Source: Mycoplasma struthionis | Lineage (GTDB): Bacteria > Bacillota_I > Bacilli_A > Mycoplasmatales > Metamycoplasmataceae | DNA: 64,000 nucleotides | Direction of reading: 5' to 3' | Assembly (NCBI RefSeq): GCF_003855455.1 | Contig: NZ_CP034044.1 | Span: 620,001-684,000, forward strand | Shown: positions 30,539 through 42,020 of the stretch, piece after piece | Numbering within the stretch: the first letter of the stretch is position 1 | How the letters are laid out: the number at the start of each line of letters is the position of its first letter | Position numbers and translations under genes: made by a program | Notes under the pieces: generated by a model | Told to the model about the DNA's origin: nothing | Seen by the model: only the letters and a program-made list of their open reading frames with translations | The model's database searches: none

Positions 30539-30962
30539 TTTGTCTCCTTAAATATTCTTCTAAAATTAATTGAGCTGCTAAAGAATCTTTTTTGGTTTTT
30601 CTTTTTTGTCTGCTAAAGCCAGCTGATATTAAAATATCTTCGGCATTAATTGTACTTTGTCTTTCATCTTGAAAAACAATAGGTATTTCTATTTCATTTG
30701 ATAATCTATTTTTAAAACGTTCAACTATAAAAGTTCTTTCTGATTTAGATAAATCCATTCTTAAAGGATAACCTAAAACAATTAAATCAATTTCGTTTTT
30801 ATATTCACTTTCATATAAATAGTATTTTAATTTTGCTATTACATGTTTAAAGTGATTTAATTCAAAACCAAAGTTTTCTAATGGACTTACTATAATTCTT
30901 GATTTATCAGATATAGCAAAGCCACAGCTTCTAGTTCCTAGATCTAAACAAATAGCTCTCAT
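30531..30962 (-). CDS. ruvX: Holliday-junction resolvase-like YqgF/RuvX
   Basis: 143 aa, RNase H-like fold, implicated in pre-16S rRNA 5' end maturation and related to RuvC resolvase. It begins MRAICLDLGTRSCGFAISDK with the first catalytic Asp (Asp7) in DLGTRSCG; later motifs are LGYPLRMD and FQDERQSTINAEDIL with the acidic residues of the site. One base separates its ATG from the alaS stop. It is part of mnmA-alaS-ruvX-DUF1292. Confidence 0.92.
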   Translation of the reverse strand: MRAICLDLGTRSCGFAISDKSRIIVSPLENFGFELNHFKHVIAKLKYYLYESEYKNEIDLIVLGYPLRMDLSKSERTFIVERFKNRLSNEIEIPIVFQDERQSTINAEDILISAGFSRQKRKTKKDSLAAQLILEEYLRRQNG

Positions 30963-30963
30963 A

Positions 30964-33615
30964 TTAAATTAATTTTTTAATTTCTTCAATAATTAATTCT
31001 TTATCAAGATCAGATTTAATTGAACCTTGGGCTACGATTTTATTTCCACCACCTCGTCCATTAAAGTTTTTAGCAATTAAATCAAAAAGTGCTTTTGAGT
31101 CTTGAGTTTTAGATGCAACTATTAAAAAGCAACTATTTTCGTTTTTTATTAAACCAATAACAATTGCATTAACATTTGTTTCTCTTAATTGAATAATTGC
31201 ATTTTTTAAATCGTTATTTTCAAGATTAGAAATTAAATAAAATTCTTTATTATTAATAATTTCTTTTTTAAATTGAGTTATATCTACTAGTTTATTTTGA
31301 TTTTCTTTTAATAATTTTTTATAATCTTCTCTTATTTGATTTTCAATTTCGTCATATTTTAATAAAGCTTGTTCTTTATCAAAACTGTTTTTTAAATCAA
31401 AACTAGGAATTGAAATTTGATATGAACTATTTAAACTTTGATTATTTTTAATTAAAGTTTCTAATAATTTAATTTTTTCATTTATTTCTTCATCTAAATA
31501 TTCATTAACTAATTTAAATGAAGTAACTACTCTTAAACGATAAACACCTGTACCTTTTGAATCTACTGAAACGATTTTGAAATCTTCAATAACTGAAGTA
31601 TGTGGTACGTGAGTTCCACCACATAAGTCTTTAGTTATATTTTCAAATTCAACAACTCTAACTTCATTAGCGTCATGATATTCTGATTCAGCAATAGTCA
31701 TATAAGCGCCTAGTTCTTGAGCTTTTTTAATTGTAGTAACTATATAATTTCTTTTTGCATCCATTTTTATATAGTTACGCATAATTTGTTCAATGTTTTG
31801 AATTTCTTGTTTTGTTGGTCTATGATCAAGACCAAAATCAAAAGTAAAATGTTCAGGAGTAATATTAGAACCTAATTGTTCAATTATTTCATTAGGATAT
31901 GTTTGTCTTAAAGCATGAAACATAATGTGAGTTGAAGAGTGGTTACGTGCATAGTTAATTCTTTTATCTTTATCAACATATGCTTTAACTAAATCTTTAT
32001 TATTTATTTTGCCTTTTACAACGTGAACATGATTTCAATACTTATCTTTAAAAACATCTAAAACTTCTATTTTATTTTCATTTTGCATTAAATAACCAAA
32101 GTCATGATTTTGACCACCACTTGTTGCATAAAAAGGAGTTTTATCTAAAATAACATAGCTTATTTTATTTTCATCATCATTTTTTTCAATTGAATTTTCT
32201 TCATTTAATAAATATAAAATTTTAGATTCACTTTCTAAATATTCATATCCAATAAATTCTGAAACTTTGTCAGGAATTAAAGCTAAAGAGTTAATAACTT
32301 TTTGCATCCCGACTTCAATATTTCCTCTAGATCTCTTTTGATGTTCTTTTAAAAATTCATTAAACTCATTCATGTCTAATTTAATGCCTTTTTCAGCAAG
32401 AATTTCTGAAGTTAGTTCAACTGGAAAACCATAAGTGTCAAACATTTTAAATGCGATTTTAACATCAATATGTCCATTTTTTGCTAATTCTTGTTCTAAA
32501 AGTTTTTCACCTTCATTTATTGTTTTAGCAAATAATTCTTCTTCATTTTTAATTATTTTTGAGACATTTTCAACATCTATTTCATAAATTAATGAATCTT
32601 TAACTATTTTAACTAAAGTATATAAGAATGCTTTTTTAGTAATTCCTAGAGAAATACCTGCTCTATAAGCTCTTCTTATTAATCTTCTAATAATATATCC
32701 ACGCCCAACATTTGAAGGACTAACACCATCATTAATTGCATTAACTGATGAACGAATATGATCAGCAATTATTTTAAAATATGTATTAATTTTAGTTTGA
32801 ATAGGATCTTTTGTAAAATAGTTTTCAATTACATATTTTTTATCAGTTAATTTTTCAACTTCTCTTATTATTGGTAAAAATAAATCAGTATCAAAGTTTG
32901 TTGGAGCATCTTGCATAATTGAAGTAATTCTTTCTAGTCCTGCTCCAGTATCGATATTTTTTGTAGCTAATTCAGTGTAGTTATTTTCTCCATCATTATT
33001 AAATTGTGAAAATACAATATTTCAAATTTCAATAAAACGATCGTTTTCAATATCATTGATTAATAATTCAAGACCTCTTGAATCATATTTTTCTCCACGG
33101 TCATAAAATATTTCTGTATCAGGTCCACAAGGTCCTTGACCAACGTCTCAGAAGTTTGTGTCTCTTGTTCCTTTTATTAAATGACTAGCATCAATTCCAT
33201 TTTCAATTCAGTAATTATATGTATCTTTATCTTCTTCAAAATAAGTAATATAAATTCTTTCTTTTGACAATTTTAAAACATTAATAACAAATTCATAACC
33301 AAATGCAATTGCTTCTTTTTTAAAATAATCACCAATAGAAAAATTACCTAACATTTCAAAAAAAGTATGATGTCTGGCTGTTACACCAACATTTTCAATA
33401 TCATTAGTTCTTATTGATTTTTGTGAGTTTGTAATTCTTTTTGAAGGTGGAACTTTTTTCCCACTAAAATAATCTTTTAAAGTAGCAACTCCTGAATTAA
33501 TTCATAATAAAGAAGGATCCTTTTGAGGGATTAAAGATTTTGATTCAACTACTAAATGTCCTTTAGAGCTAAAAAAATCTAATCACATTTTTCTAATTTC
33601 TTTTGATGTTAACAT
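30964..33615 (-). CDS. alaS: alanyl-tRNA synthetase
   Basis: Charges tRNA-Ala; 883 aa, normal size. It starts [20 protein letters not shown]. The class II catalytic core is followed by the editing domain and its zinc-type residues ([25 protein letters not shown]), then a C-terminal DHHA1-like domain with [14 protein letters not shown]. Two TGA-coded Trp split standard-code frames. AGGAAAA precedes the ATG; it lies nine bases after mnmA. Confidence 0.97.
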
Positions 33616-33624
33616 GTTTTTCCT

Positions 33625-34776
<1,152 letters not shown>

Positions 34777-34809
34777 TTATACTAGAAAACTCTTTGAAAA
34801 TAAAAAAAA

Positions 34810-34910
34810 GAAGCAACGACCTATTTTCCCATTGCGGTATCGTCGGCACGGAAGAGTTTAACTGCTGAGTTCGGAATGGGATCAGGTGGAACCTCTTCGT
34901 TATGGTTGCT
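34810..34910 (-). rRNA. rrf: 5S ribosomal RNA, copy 3 of array
   Basis: Minus strand AGCAACCATAACGAAGAGGT, then the 5S core CCATTCCGAACTCAGCAGTT and a 3' end GGTCGTTGCTTC that pairs with the 5' end. Followed by a run of T. Identical to the two other copies; TATAAT lies about ten bases upstream. Confidence 0.93.
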
Positions 34911-34964
34911 ATGTAATTATTATACATAAAAAAATATTTTTGTTATAAAAAAAATAAAAAAAAA

Positions 34965-35065
34965 GAAGCAACGACCTATTTTCCCATTGCGGTATCGTCG
35001 GCACGGAAGAGTTTAACTGCTGAGTTCGGAATGGGATCAGGTGGAACCTCTTCGTTATGGTTGCT
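34965..35065 (-). rRNA. rrf: 5S ribosomal RNA, copy 2 of array
   Basis: Identical in the RNA region to the copies at 34810 and 35119. The spacer is almost identical too, differing by one base in an A-run. It carries its own TGTATAAT about ten bases upstream of the 5' end. Confidence 0.93.
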
Positions 35066-35118
35066 ATGTAATTATTATACATAAAAAAATATTTTTGTTA
35101 TAAAAAAAATAAAAAAAA

Positions 35119-35219
35119 GAAGCAACGACCTATTTTCCCATTGCGGTATCGTCGGCACGGAAGAGTTTAACTGCTGAGTTCGGAATGGGATCAGGTGGAA
35201 CCTCTTCGTTATGGTTGCT
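35119..35219 (-). rRNA. rrf: 5S ribosomal RNA, copy 1 of array
   Basis: First transcribed copy of the array. RNA sequence identical to the other two, with the conserved CCATTCCGAACTCAG. TATAAT lies about ten bases upstream. The region further upstream differs from the repeat spacer, marking the array edge. Confidence 0.93.
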
Positions 35220-35260
35220 ATGTAATTATTATACACTTTTTAAAAAGTTTTTAATAAATT

Positions 35261-35962
35261 TTATAAATTTATTTCAAAATCATCTTTATCTAAAATTTTT
35301 AGCTCTATTTCTGCATTTAAATATTCGCTTGCTTGCTTTTTAATATACTCAAGTGCTTCTTTTAAAACACTAAAACGGTTTAAATCTAATAATTCCATAA
35401 TTAAAAAAGCGTTTTTTGTATTTTCATCTATCATTGTTCTTTTACCATCTCTTCAATTTAAACAACGACAAACTGCAGCAGCATCATCTTTATAGCAAAC
35501 TTCGCCTTCATAAGTATATGAAACTTCTTCATCACCTAAAGCTAAAAATTCGTCATTTCCGTTAGTTACTTCTAATTTTAAATTACCTACAAATTTATCA
35601 ATATCTTCAGCACCACATGGTAAAGCAAATTTTAATGAAGCGGCATTATAAATATCAACCAATGGATTAATTGATGAAACATATTTTTCTTGCTCAACTC
35701 TTTTTAATAAAGCTTCAATAGAAGAACGTGCACCTTTTTTATTTTTAAATTTTTTATAAGCTTCTCTTCAAACTTTAACTTCTTCTATTTCTGAAAGAAT
35801 TGAAGAAGTTAAATATTTTTTAGCTTCATTATTTGCCTTTTTTAATTCTTTTTTAAGTTCTTCATTATCAAAATTATTATTAATATTTTTTAATAAAATT
35901 ACGCCTAATTTAGCTTCTGGAAATAAATCTCAAAATGATTTTTCAACAATAAATTTTTTCAT
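35261..35962 (-). CDS. stand-alone B3/4 domain protein
   Basis: 233 aa, starting MKKFIVEKSFWDLFPEAKLG. The central region, WREAYKKF, YVSSINPLVDIYNAASLKFA, LPCGAEDID and CYKDDAAAVCRCLNWRDGKR, matches the B3/4 domain found in the PheRS beta chain. Stand-alone members occur across Firmicutes and may deacylate or bind charged tRNA, but this is not settled. AAAGGTGAT precedes the ATG. Single gene between the 5S array and rplT terminator. Confidence 0.85.
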
Positions 35963-35988
35963 AATATCACCTTTTATAATTATAAAAA

Positions 35989-36012
35989 AAATAGCAATTT
36001 AAATTGCTATTT
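35989..36012 (-). terminator. intrinsic terminator after rplT
   Basis: AAATAGCAATTT and AAATTGCTATTT form a 24-base palindrome, followed on the minus strand by a run of T. It lies seven bases after the rplT stop. Confidence 0.8.
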
Positions 36013-36018
36013 AAAAAA

Positions 36019-36378
36019 TTATTTGTTTTTTAAAGCTACTTTAGCTTGATCAACAATTTTAGCAAATGTGTTTGGATAATTAATTGCTAATTCAGATAAC
36101 ATTTTTCTGTTAATTGAAATGTTAGCAGCTTTTAAACCTTCAATTAATCTTGAGTATGTAATAGCCATTGGTCTTGCAGCTGCATTAATACGTGAGATTC
36201 ATAATTTTCTAAATTCACGTTTAACTTGTTTTCTATCTCTAAAAGCGTATGTTCATGACTTAACAACAGCTTGTTTAGCAACTTTATAACCAACTGATTT
36301 GTGTCCTCAGTATCCTTTAGCTAATTTTATTCATTTTGCACGTCTTCTTCTTGTAACAATTCCACCTCTTGTACGCAT
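36019..36378 (-). CDS. rplT: 50S ribosomal protein L20
   Basis: 119 aa, normal length; assembles early on 23S rRNA. It starts [20 protein letters not shown] and contains the conserved [18 protein letters not shown] and RINAAARPM blocks. Four TGA-coded Trp residues. In many bacteria L20 represses its own operon through the infC or rpmI leader (family knowledge). It is last in infC-rpmI-rplT. Confidence 0.97.
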
Positions 36379-36406
36379 CTTAATTCCTTTCTAAATAATT
36401 AATAAA

Positions 36407-36595
36407 TTAAATTAATTCTTTGTATCTTTTGAAATCTGAGCTTGATAATGTTGATGATTTACGAGATTGACGTTTTTGTTTTGTTGATTTATTTTGAGCT
36501 AAGTGTGAACGGAAAGCATTTCCTCTTTTAACTTTTCCAGTTGCGGTTACTTTAATTCTTTTCTTTAAACCGCTTTTGGTTTTCATTTTTGGCAT
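36407..36595 (-). CDS. rpmI: 50S ribosomal protein L35
   Basis: 62 aa, Lys/Arg-rich, starting [20 protein letters not shown], with the family motif [20 protein letters not shown]. Between infC (10 bases upstream) and rplT. AAGGAG precedes the ATG. Confidence 0.96.
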   Translation of the reverse strand: MPKMKTKSGLKKRIKVTATGKVKRGNAFRSHLAQNKSTKQKRQSRKSSTLSSSDFKRYKELI

Positions 36596-36605
36596 GTTAT
36601 TCTCC

Positions 36606-37208
36606 TTAAGTATTTGAAGGTTCGTTATTTTTATGATTTAAAGAATCAACTTTTTTCTTATCTTTTTCTATATACATATCTAAGAAACGATCGTTAGCCA
36701 AAGTTGCTTCTTTTGAAATACGCGCTACATCTTCTAATAAAGCATAGAATTTTTTAAGAATGTCTTCACCTAATTCAATTCTTGCTCTTTCACGACCTCT
36801 AAATTTAACTGAAACCTTAACTCTACTACCTTCTAAAACGAATTCTCTAGCTTTACGAGCTTTTGTTTCAAGGTCATGATCACCAATTAATGGTGTTAGA
36901 CGAATTTCACGATTAACTGTGACAGCTTGTTTTTCTTTAACGGCTTTTTGTTTTTTCTTTTTGTCATATTTGAATTTACCATAATCTAAAATTTTTGCAA
37001 TAGGTTTATTGTTTTCAATTGCTATTAAAACTAAATCCATTCCAAATTCAGATGCTTTTTGTAAAGCTTCTTCTTTAGTTAGAACACCGATTTTTTCTCC
37101 ATCAGGTCCTAAAACATAAACTTTTTTATATGGAATATCTTTATTTATAACGTGTTCAGATTTTGGTTTTCTTGAATTTTGATTGCCGTTATTATCGTTA
37201 TTTGTAAT
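36606..37208 (-). CDS. infC: translation initiation factor IF-3 (ATT start)
   Basis: Prevents premature 50S joining and proofreads initiation. Frame begins, with no ATG, GTG or TTG in the useful place, at ATT ATT ACA AAT AAC after a perfect AAGGAGG. I chose the second ATT (spacing eight bases); the first, at 37211, is equally possible. An in-frame ATG at 37256 lies before the Shine-Dalgarno, within the terminator hairpin, so it is unlikely. Mature domains: [20 protein letters not shown] (N-domain) and [20 protein letters not shown] (C-domain). An unusual start codon is the basis of IF-3 autoregulation in E. coli and probably here. Confidence 0.92.
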   Translation of the reverse strand: MTNNDNNGNQNSRKPKSEHVINKDIPYKKVYVLGPDGEKIGVLTKEEALQKASEFGMDLVLIAIENNKPIAKILDYGKFKYDKKKKQKAVKEKQAVTVNREIRLTPLIGDHDLETKARKAREFVLEGSRVKVSVKFRGRERARIELGEDILKKFYALLEDVARISKEATLANDRFLDMYIEKDKKKVDSLNHKNNEPSNT

Positions 37209-37221
37209 AATAACTTCCTCC

Positions 37222-37251
37222 TTAATAAAATAAAAAGTGGTTAGTCCACTT
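37222..37251 (-). terminator. attenuator hairpin in the infC leader
   Basis: On the minus strand AAGTGGACTAACCACTT forms a six-pair stem followed by TTTTATTTTATT, just before the infC Shine-Dalgarno. It has all features of an intrinsic terminator located between the promoter and the gene, so it likely attenuates the operon. Confidence 0.75.
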
Positions 37252-37344
37252 CCCAAAAACTACAAAATTTTCTTTATTGTAGCAACCCAGCAAAAAATCA
37301 CTAAGGTGAGAAATGAATCTACTTGTGCTATTAAAAGCATTTTT
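37252..37344 (-). promoter_or_regulatory. infC-rpmI-rplT leader
   Basis: About 130 nt of leader between TATAAT and infC. It contains a further pairing option (CTACAATAAAGAAAATTTTGTAG) that ends about ten bases before the terminator stem. L20 or IF-3 control is plausible from known Firmicute examples, but I cannot match this sequence to a named family by eye. Confidence 0.5.
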
Positions 37345-37350
37345 ATTATA
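37345..37350 (-). promoter_or_regulatory. -10 box of infC operon
   Basis: Perfect TATAAT six bases after the nadD/yqeK stop. The -35 region is poor (TGAGCA). It gives infC its own transcript although the upstream gene ends immediately before. Confidence 0.55.
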
Positions 37351-37355
37351 CCACT

Positions 37356-38441
37356 TTATTTTAATTTTGCTCATTTATTATATATTTTTTCTTGTTCTTC
37401 TGTAAACTTGATTCCTTGAGATAAATTTCAATCAATACTAAATGATTTAGTAACAACAGCTAGACCTTGATTTAGATCTTCTAAAGCTATTTTTCTCATT
37501 TTTTGAACACCTTCTCAAGTTCTACCTTGGCATATTTTATCTGCTATAAATAATATTTTTGCTAGATCATCCATTTCTAAAGCCATAGATGTATGAACTT
37601 TTATTGCTTCAAGAACTTCTAAATTATCATATTTATAAAAGTCTTTTAATCAATAATAAGCTGTTGTTTGATGAAGTTTATATACTTCTAAATTTTCTTT
37701 ATTATATCCATAAGGTTTTAAAAACTGATATGCTTTTTCTCTATCTCATTCTTTTGTTATATCATGCATATAACCAGCTCTATAGGCATTTTTAATTGAG
37801 TATTTATGATTTTTAGCAAGTTGCGCTGCAAATTCAGCTGTGAAACGCAAGTGTTTAAATCGATCTAGAGATAAAAAAGAACGTGCTATATCTTCAAAAT
37901 AAAGTCAATTTTTACCTATATATTCTTGAACTTTTTCATCAACTAATTCAAGTTTTCCTGTTATATATTCAGTTGAAGAAAAGTTATATAAAGGATTATC
38001 TAATTTAATACAGTTATATTTTTTTAAATTAATTTTTGAATAAACATTACCTCTATTAAAAACAGTTATTTTAACTAATTTTGCAATTTCATCTATGTCT
38101 TTTCATTTATTTAATTTAGGTACATTATCTGAACCTATTAATAAATAAAGTTCAGCTTCTGGATATTTTGCTTTAAAGTATCTTACTGTATCAATAGTAT
38201 ATGAATTTCCTTGTCTTTTAGTTTCAAATTCTGAAACAAACATTTTGTTTTCTAAAACTAAATTAAGCATGTTGATTCTGTGTTTATTATCAACATAATC
38301 ACTTGCTTTTTTAAAAGGATTTTTATTAGCTGGAACAAAATATAGTTCTTCTAAATTTAAATTTTCAATTGCAAATTTAGCAACTTCAATATGACCTTTG
38401 TGAACTGGATTGAAACTTCCACCGAATATAGCTATTTTCAT
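37356..38441 (-). CDS. nadD: NadD-YqeK fusion: nicotinate-nucleotide adenylyltransferase plus HD hydrolase
   Basis: 361 aa. Residues 1-180 are NadD, making deamido-NAD: MKIAIFGGSFNPVHKGHIEV has the GGSFNPVHKGH nucleotidyltransferase motif, and IGSDNVPKLNK follows; the ISST-type signature appears as FSSTEYI. Residues about 185-361 are an HD domain of the YqeK type (Ap4A hydrolase family): HLRFTAEFAAQLAKNHKY, AGYMHDITKEW and KVHTSMALEMDD. These are separate neighbouring genes in Bacillus. Several TGA-coded Trp. The ATG lies inside the 3' end of dinB. Confidence 0.93.
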
Positions 38442-39697
38442 TTTTTAGCCTCCAAATTTATTTTTTTAGACTGACTGCCTGGTGTTTTTCTTAAAAATCT
38501 AATGTTATGTAATTCTTGCTTTTTTTCATTTAATAAATCATTAGCATTTTTTAAAACTCTTAGACCTAATTGATTATTTATATCCGAAATAATTTTACTT
38601 GATTTATTTTCAAATTTACTTTCATTAAATAAATTAAGTTGTTTATAATTCAAAGCAACTTTTTTTAAATTTGAAAGTCTAAAACCAAGTCCATGAATTA
38701 ATTCATCTTCATCTCATAAATCTAAAAAAATTTTAAAGCCTAATTTTTTTAGTTCTTCAAAATCATTTGTGTAATGATCTAATTTAAATTGTTTTGATAT
38801 TCAATTTTTATTAGTTTCTCTAATTAAAACTGATATATAATTTCCTTCTTGATTTTGATCTTGAGCTCTATTTGAAACATTTAAAATAACACTATAAAGA
38901 GTATTTAAAATAAGTGTTCTATCTGAACTATTTCCAAATTCAAAAGTTGTTGAATTTCCAATTCCTTTAGTTTCTGAATTAAAAACGTGATCTTTTGTTT
39001 CTTCACCTTTTAGTCTTTTTATAAATTCATAATAATTTTTAGTTAATATTTTTCTTAAAAGTAATTCATTATCAAAATTAACTAAATCTCTATATGTTTT
39101 TATATTGGCATCTATTAGTTTTATTGAATTTTTTTTACCAATACCAAATATTTTTGAAACAGGTAAATCATAAAAGTGTTTTTCAATATCTTCTTTTTTT
39201 GTTTCTAAAATTCCAAATGGTTTAGCTTTATTTGTACTCATTTTAGCTAAAAATTTATTATAAGAAATTCCAATAGAACAAGGTAAAGAAAATTCTTTTA
39301 GTATAAAATCCTGAATTTGTTTTGCAAAAATTTTTGCTGAGATTTGTTTTTTTTCTAAAATTTCAGTTACATCAATATAACATTCATCAATTGAATAAAC
39401 TTCAATTTCGATATTTAGCTCATAAGCTAATCTTTCAAAAAGTCTTTTTGAAGTTAAAGAATAAAGTTCGTAATGTGGTTCTATTATTAAAGCATCTTTA
39501 AAAATGTCTTTAACTTTATAAAAAGGATCGCCTACTTTAAAGCCTTTATTTTTTATTTCATATGACATTGCAGTTATTATTGCTCTATTTGAATTTCTTG
39601 CAATAATAATGGGTTTATTATTTAAACTTGGATTTATACCTCTTTCACAGCTAACAAAAAAAGCATCCATATCAATATGGAATATTACTTTATTCAT
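38432..39697 (-). CDS. dinB: DNA polymerase IV (Y family)
   Basis: Error-prone translesion polymerase; 421 aa. It starts MNKVIFHIDMDAFFVSCERG with catalytic Asp in HIDMDAFF; the palm motif YSIDECYIDVTE and the HhH region KIFGIGKKNSIKLIDANIK follow. A TTG six bases upstream in frame is a weaker start. The end is commonly mis-set: after EAKK comes TGA (Trp), Lys and TAG, so the gene overlaps nadD by ten bases. The start overlaps the sufU stop region by eight. Confidence 0.95.
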
Positions 39698-40136
39698 TTT
39701 CAAGCCCTTTTTTAAAACTTCTATAAATTATTGAAGCACATTCTAAACGATTTAAATGAACTTTTACATTTTGAAAAACAGTTAATTTATTTAATAAATC
39801 TGCTTCATTTTCATTTAATTCAGTGCTTTTAATCATTTTAAAATAAGTTTCTAAAATGTTTTGAATTTGTTTTTTAGTTTTATTAATATTTTCTTTAATC
39901 ATTATTTCAACTGAACTTAAAAAAATAGCACATCCGGTTGCTTCATATTCAACATTTTTTAAATAATCATTTTCAAATTCAAAATTAATTTTTATATCAT
40001 CGACACAAACTAAAGAATGCTCTTTTATTGTTTTATTTGTTTCAATTATCTTATCTTTTTTATATTGAGGATTTTGATATGCTTCAAAAATAATTTTTTG
40101 TTTTTGTTCATTATTATAAAAAGCCAAGGTAATCAT
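39690..40136 (-). CDS. sufU: SufU/IscU-like iron-sulfur scaffold
   Basis: 148 aa. Fe-S assembly scaffold or sulfur acceptor for SufS. The three expected Cys are present: SLVCVDDIKINF (with an acidic residue as in SufU CGD motifs, though Gly is replaced by Val), EATGCAIFLSS and RLECASIIYRSF. It overlaps the sufS end by 23 bases and the dinB start by eight. The rest of the SUF system (SufB, C, D) is not in the window; a minimal SufS-SufU pair is known in mollicutes. Confidence 0.85.
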   Translation of the reverse strand: MITLAFYNNEQKQKIIFEAYQNPQYKKDKIIETNKTIKEHSLVCVDDIKINFEFENDYLKNVEYEATGCAIFLSSVEIMIKENINKTKKQIQNILETYFKMIKSTELNENEADLLNKLTVFQNVKVHLNRLECASIIYRSFKKGLENE

Positions 40137-41286
40137 CTCCCATCTTTTTAAGAGTATTAATTAAAATATCAACATCTTCTTTATCATTATAAAAACTGAT
40201 TGAAACTCTTATATAACTTTTATTATGTTCTGGTAATTCTTTAAATTTGTGAGCACAGAAAACACCTGATCTAACATAAATATTTTGATGTCCCAAATAA
40301 GAAGCTACGTCTTGAGAAGGGATGTTTTTTAAATTAAATAAAACAATTCTATTGCTGCTTTTTTTATCTATTTCAACATTTGATAATTCTTTAAGTTTTA
40401 AAATAAGATAGTCATAAACTTCATTTTCAAGTTCATTTATTTTTTCATAAGTTAGTTTTTTAACAAATTCAATTGCTGCATTAAATTGAAAAATACCAGC
40501 AAAGTTTTGAGTTCCAGGTTCAAAACGAATTATGCTAGGTTTAGAATCTCAATGACAAGAGCCATAAATATCTTGAACTTGACCACCACCTCATTTTTTA
40601 GGTAATAATTTATTAATTAATTCTTCTTTTATTACTAAAGCGCCAATCCCAGTAGGACCATAAATTTTATTAGCAGAAAAAGCAATTACATCGGAATTTT
40701 TTAAAGAAACTTTTTCATGAACAATAGCCTGAGCAGCGTCATTAATTAAAATTGCATTATTTTCTTTACATTTTTTATAGATTTTATCAAAATCAAAATC
40801 GACTTCAAATGTATTAGATTTTTGAGGCAATGCTACTATTTTAGTGTTTTTGTTTATATTATTTAAAACTTCCTCATTATTTTTTGTGTAAATAAATTTA
40901 ATATTTTTATTTTTAAATTGTTCTAAAAAAGGAACAATATTTGAACTGTGATTATAATAACTTAAAATAATTTCACCTTCATTAATTGTTTCAGAAAGCA
41001 TTGAAGCAATTAAATTTAAAGATTCAGTAGTCCCAGAGCTAAAAATTAATTCATTTTCATTTGCATCAACAAAATTAGCTATATTTTTTCTTATATTAGC
41101 CAATTGAGATGCTATAAAAATTCCTAATTTTGAATCTGCTGTTCTTGTTGAAATTGAAAATTTTTCATAAAAATCAAAACCAGCTTGTAATACTTCATAA
41201 GGTTTAAAACCTAATGCTGCATTATCAAAATAAACAATGTCTTTATTATTTATAAACATTGGAAACATTTTTTTATATTCATTCAT
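40114..41286 (-). CDS. sufS: cysteine desulfurase SufS
   Basis: PLP enzyme that releases sulfur from cysteine; 390 aa. It starts MNEYKKMFPMFINNKDIVYF. PLP lysine in SANKIYGPTGIGAL, aspartate in NDAAQAIVHEKV, and the persulfide cysteine in VRSGVFCAHKF. The sulfur may go to SufU (next gene) and MnmA. TGA Trp codons occur at WGGGQVQDIYGSCHW. One base gap to tlyA upstream. Confidence 0.95.
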
Positions 41287-41287
41287 T

Positions 41288-42019
41288 TTAAACCTTTCTA
41301 AAAAGTGAAATATATTCAGTATTTTTTGATTTATCTCCTAAAATTGGACTTGGTTTTAATTCAACAAATTCAAAATTATTTTCTTTAGCATATTCTTTAA
41401 CTCTATTAATTAAGAATTCATGATATTGCTCATCAACATAACCACCTTTTGAAACATATTTTGAACTTGCTTCAAATTGAGGTTTAATTAAAGCCATAAT
41501 ATAAGTATTAGGTTCCATTATTTTATTACATACTAAAAAAACATGCTTTAAACTTATAAATGAAACATCACAACTTACAAAATCTAGCTTTTCTAAAAAA
41601 TAATCTTTATTTAAATTTTTTAAATTTGTTTTTTCATATGTTACTACTTTTTCATTTATTCTCAAAGAATAATCTAATTGATTGGTTCCACAATCTACTG
41701 CATAAACTTTTTTAGCATCATTTTCTAAAAGTACTTGAACAAAACCGCCAGTAGAAGAACCTATATCTAAACAAACTTTATTTTTAATATCTAATTTAAA
41801 TTCTTCAATAGCTTTTAAAAGTTTATATGCACCTCTTGAAACATAACTTTTTTTATTTTCTAAAATTTCAAAAGTTATGTCATTTTCTTCATATTTTAAA
41901 GACGGCAAAAGGATCTTTTCGCCGTTTACTATTACTTTTTGTGATCTTATTAAATATTCAATTTCTTTTTCTAATAATGTTGTTTTTTCTAATAATATTT
42001 CTTTTATAGTTTTTTTCAT
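41288..42019 (-). CDS. tlyA: TlyA-family rRNA/hemolysin-type methyltransferase
   Basis: 243 aa. S4 RNA-binding domain at the N-terminus (LLEKTTLLEKEIEYLIRSQK), then FtsJ-type methyltransferase with CLDIGSSTGGFVQVLLE and VSCDVSFISLK. Family members 2'-O-methylate rRNA; hemolysin activity has been claimed for some. It is directly followed by sufS and preceded by nusB with a one-base gap. Confidence 0.9.
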   Translation of the reverse strand: MKKTIKEILLEKTTLLEKEIEYLIRSQKVIVNGEKILLPSLKYEENDITFEILENKKSYVSRGAYKLLKAIEEFKLDIKNKVCLDIGSSTGGFVQVLLENDAKKVYAVDCGTNQLDYSLRINEKVVTYEKTNLKNLNKDYFLEKLDFVSCDVSFISLKHVFLVCNKIMEPNTYIMALIKPQFEASSKYVSKGGYVDEQYHEFLINRVKEYAKENNFEFVELKPSPILGDKSKNTEYISLFRKV

Positions 42020-42020
42020 A

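Larger units (their letters stand above)
34801..35235 (-). repeat. tandem array of three 5S units
   Basis: Three head-to-tail units with periods of 155 and 154 bases, each made of one 5S gene and the promoter-spacer (TATAAT, A/T-rich, run of A). Units are identical apart from one A in a homopolymer, which implies recent duplication or homogenisation. The array is about 6 kb from the 16S-23S unit. Confidence 0.9.

Noticed and set aside
37209-37256. ATG at 37256 as infC start
   Set aside because: It precedes the Shine-Dalgarno and lies in the attenuator hairpin.
38801-39703. TTG start for dinB and an end at EAKK
   Set aside because: The ATG six bases further is in frame, and TGA is Trp here, so the gene goes on to a TAG.
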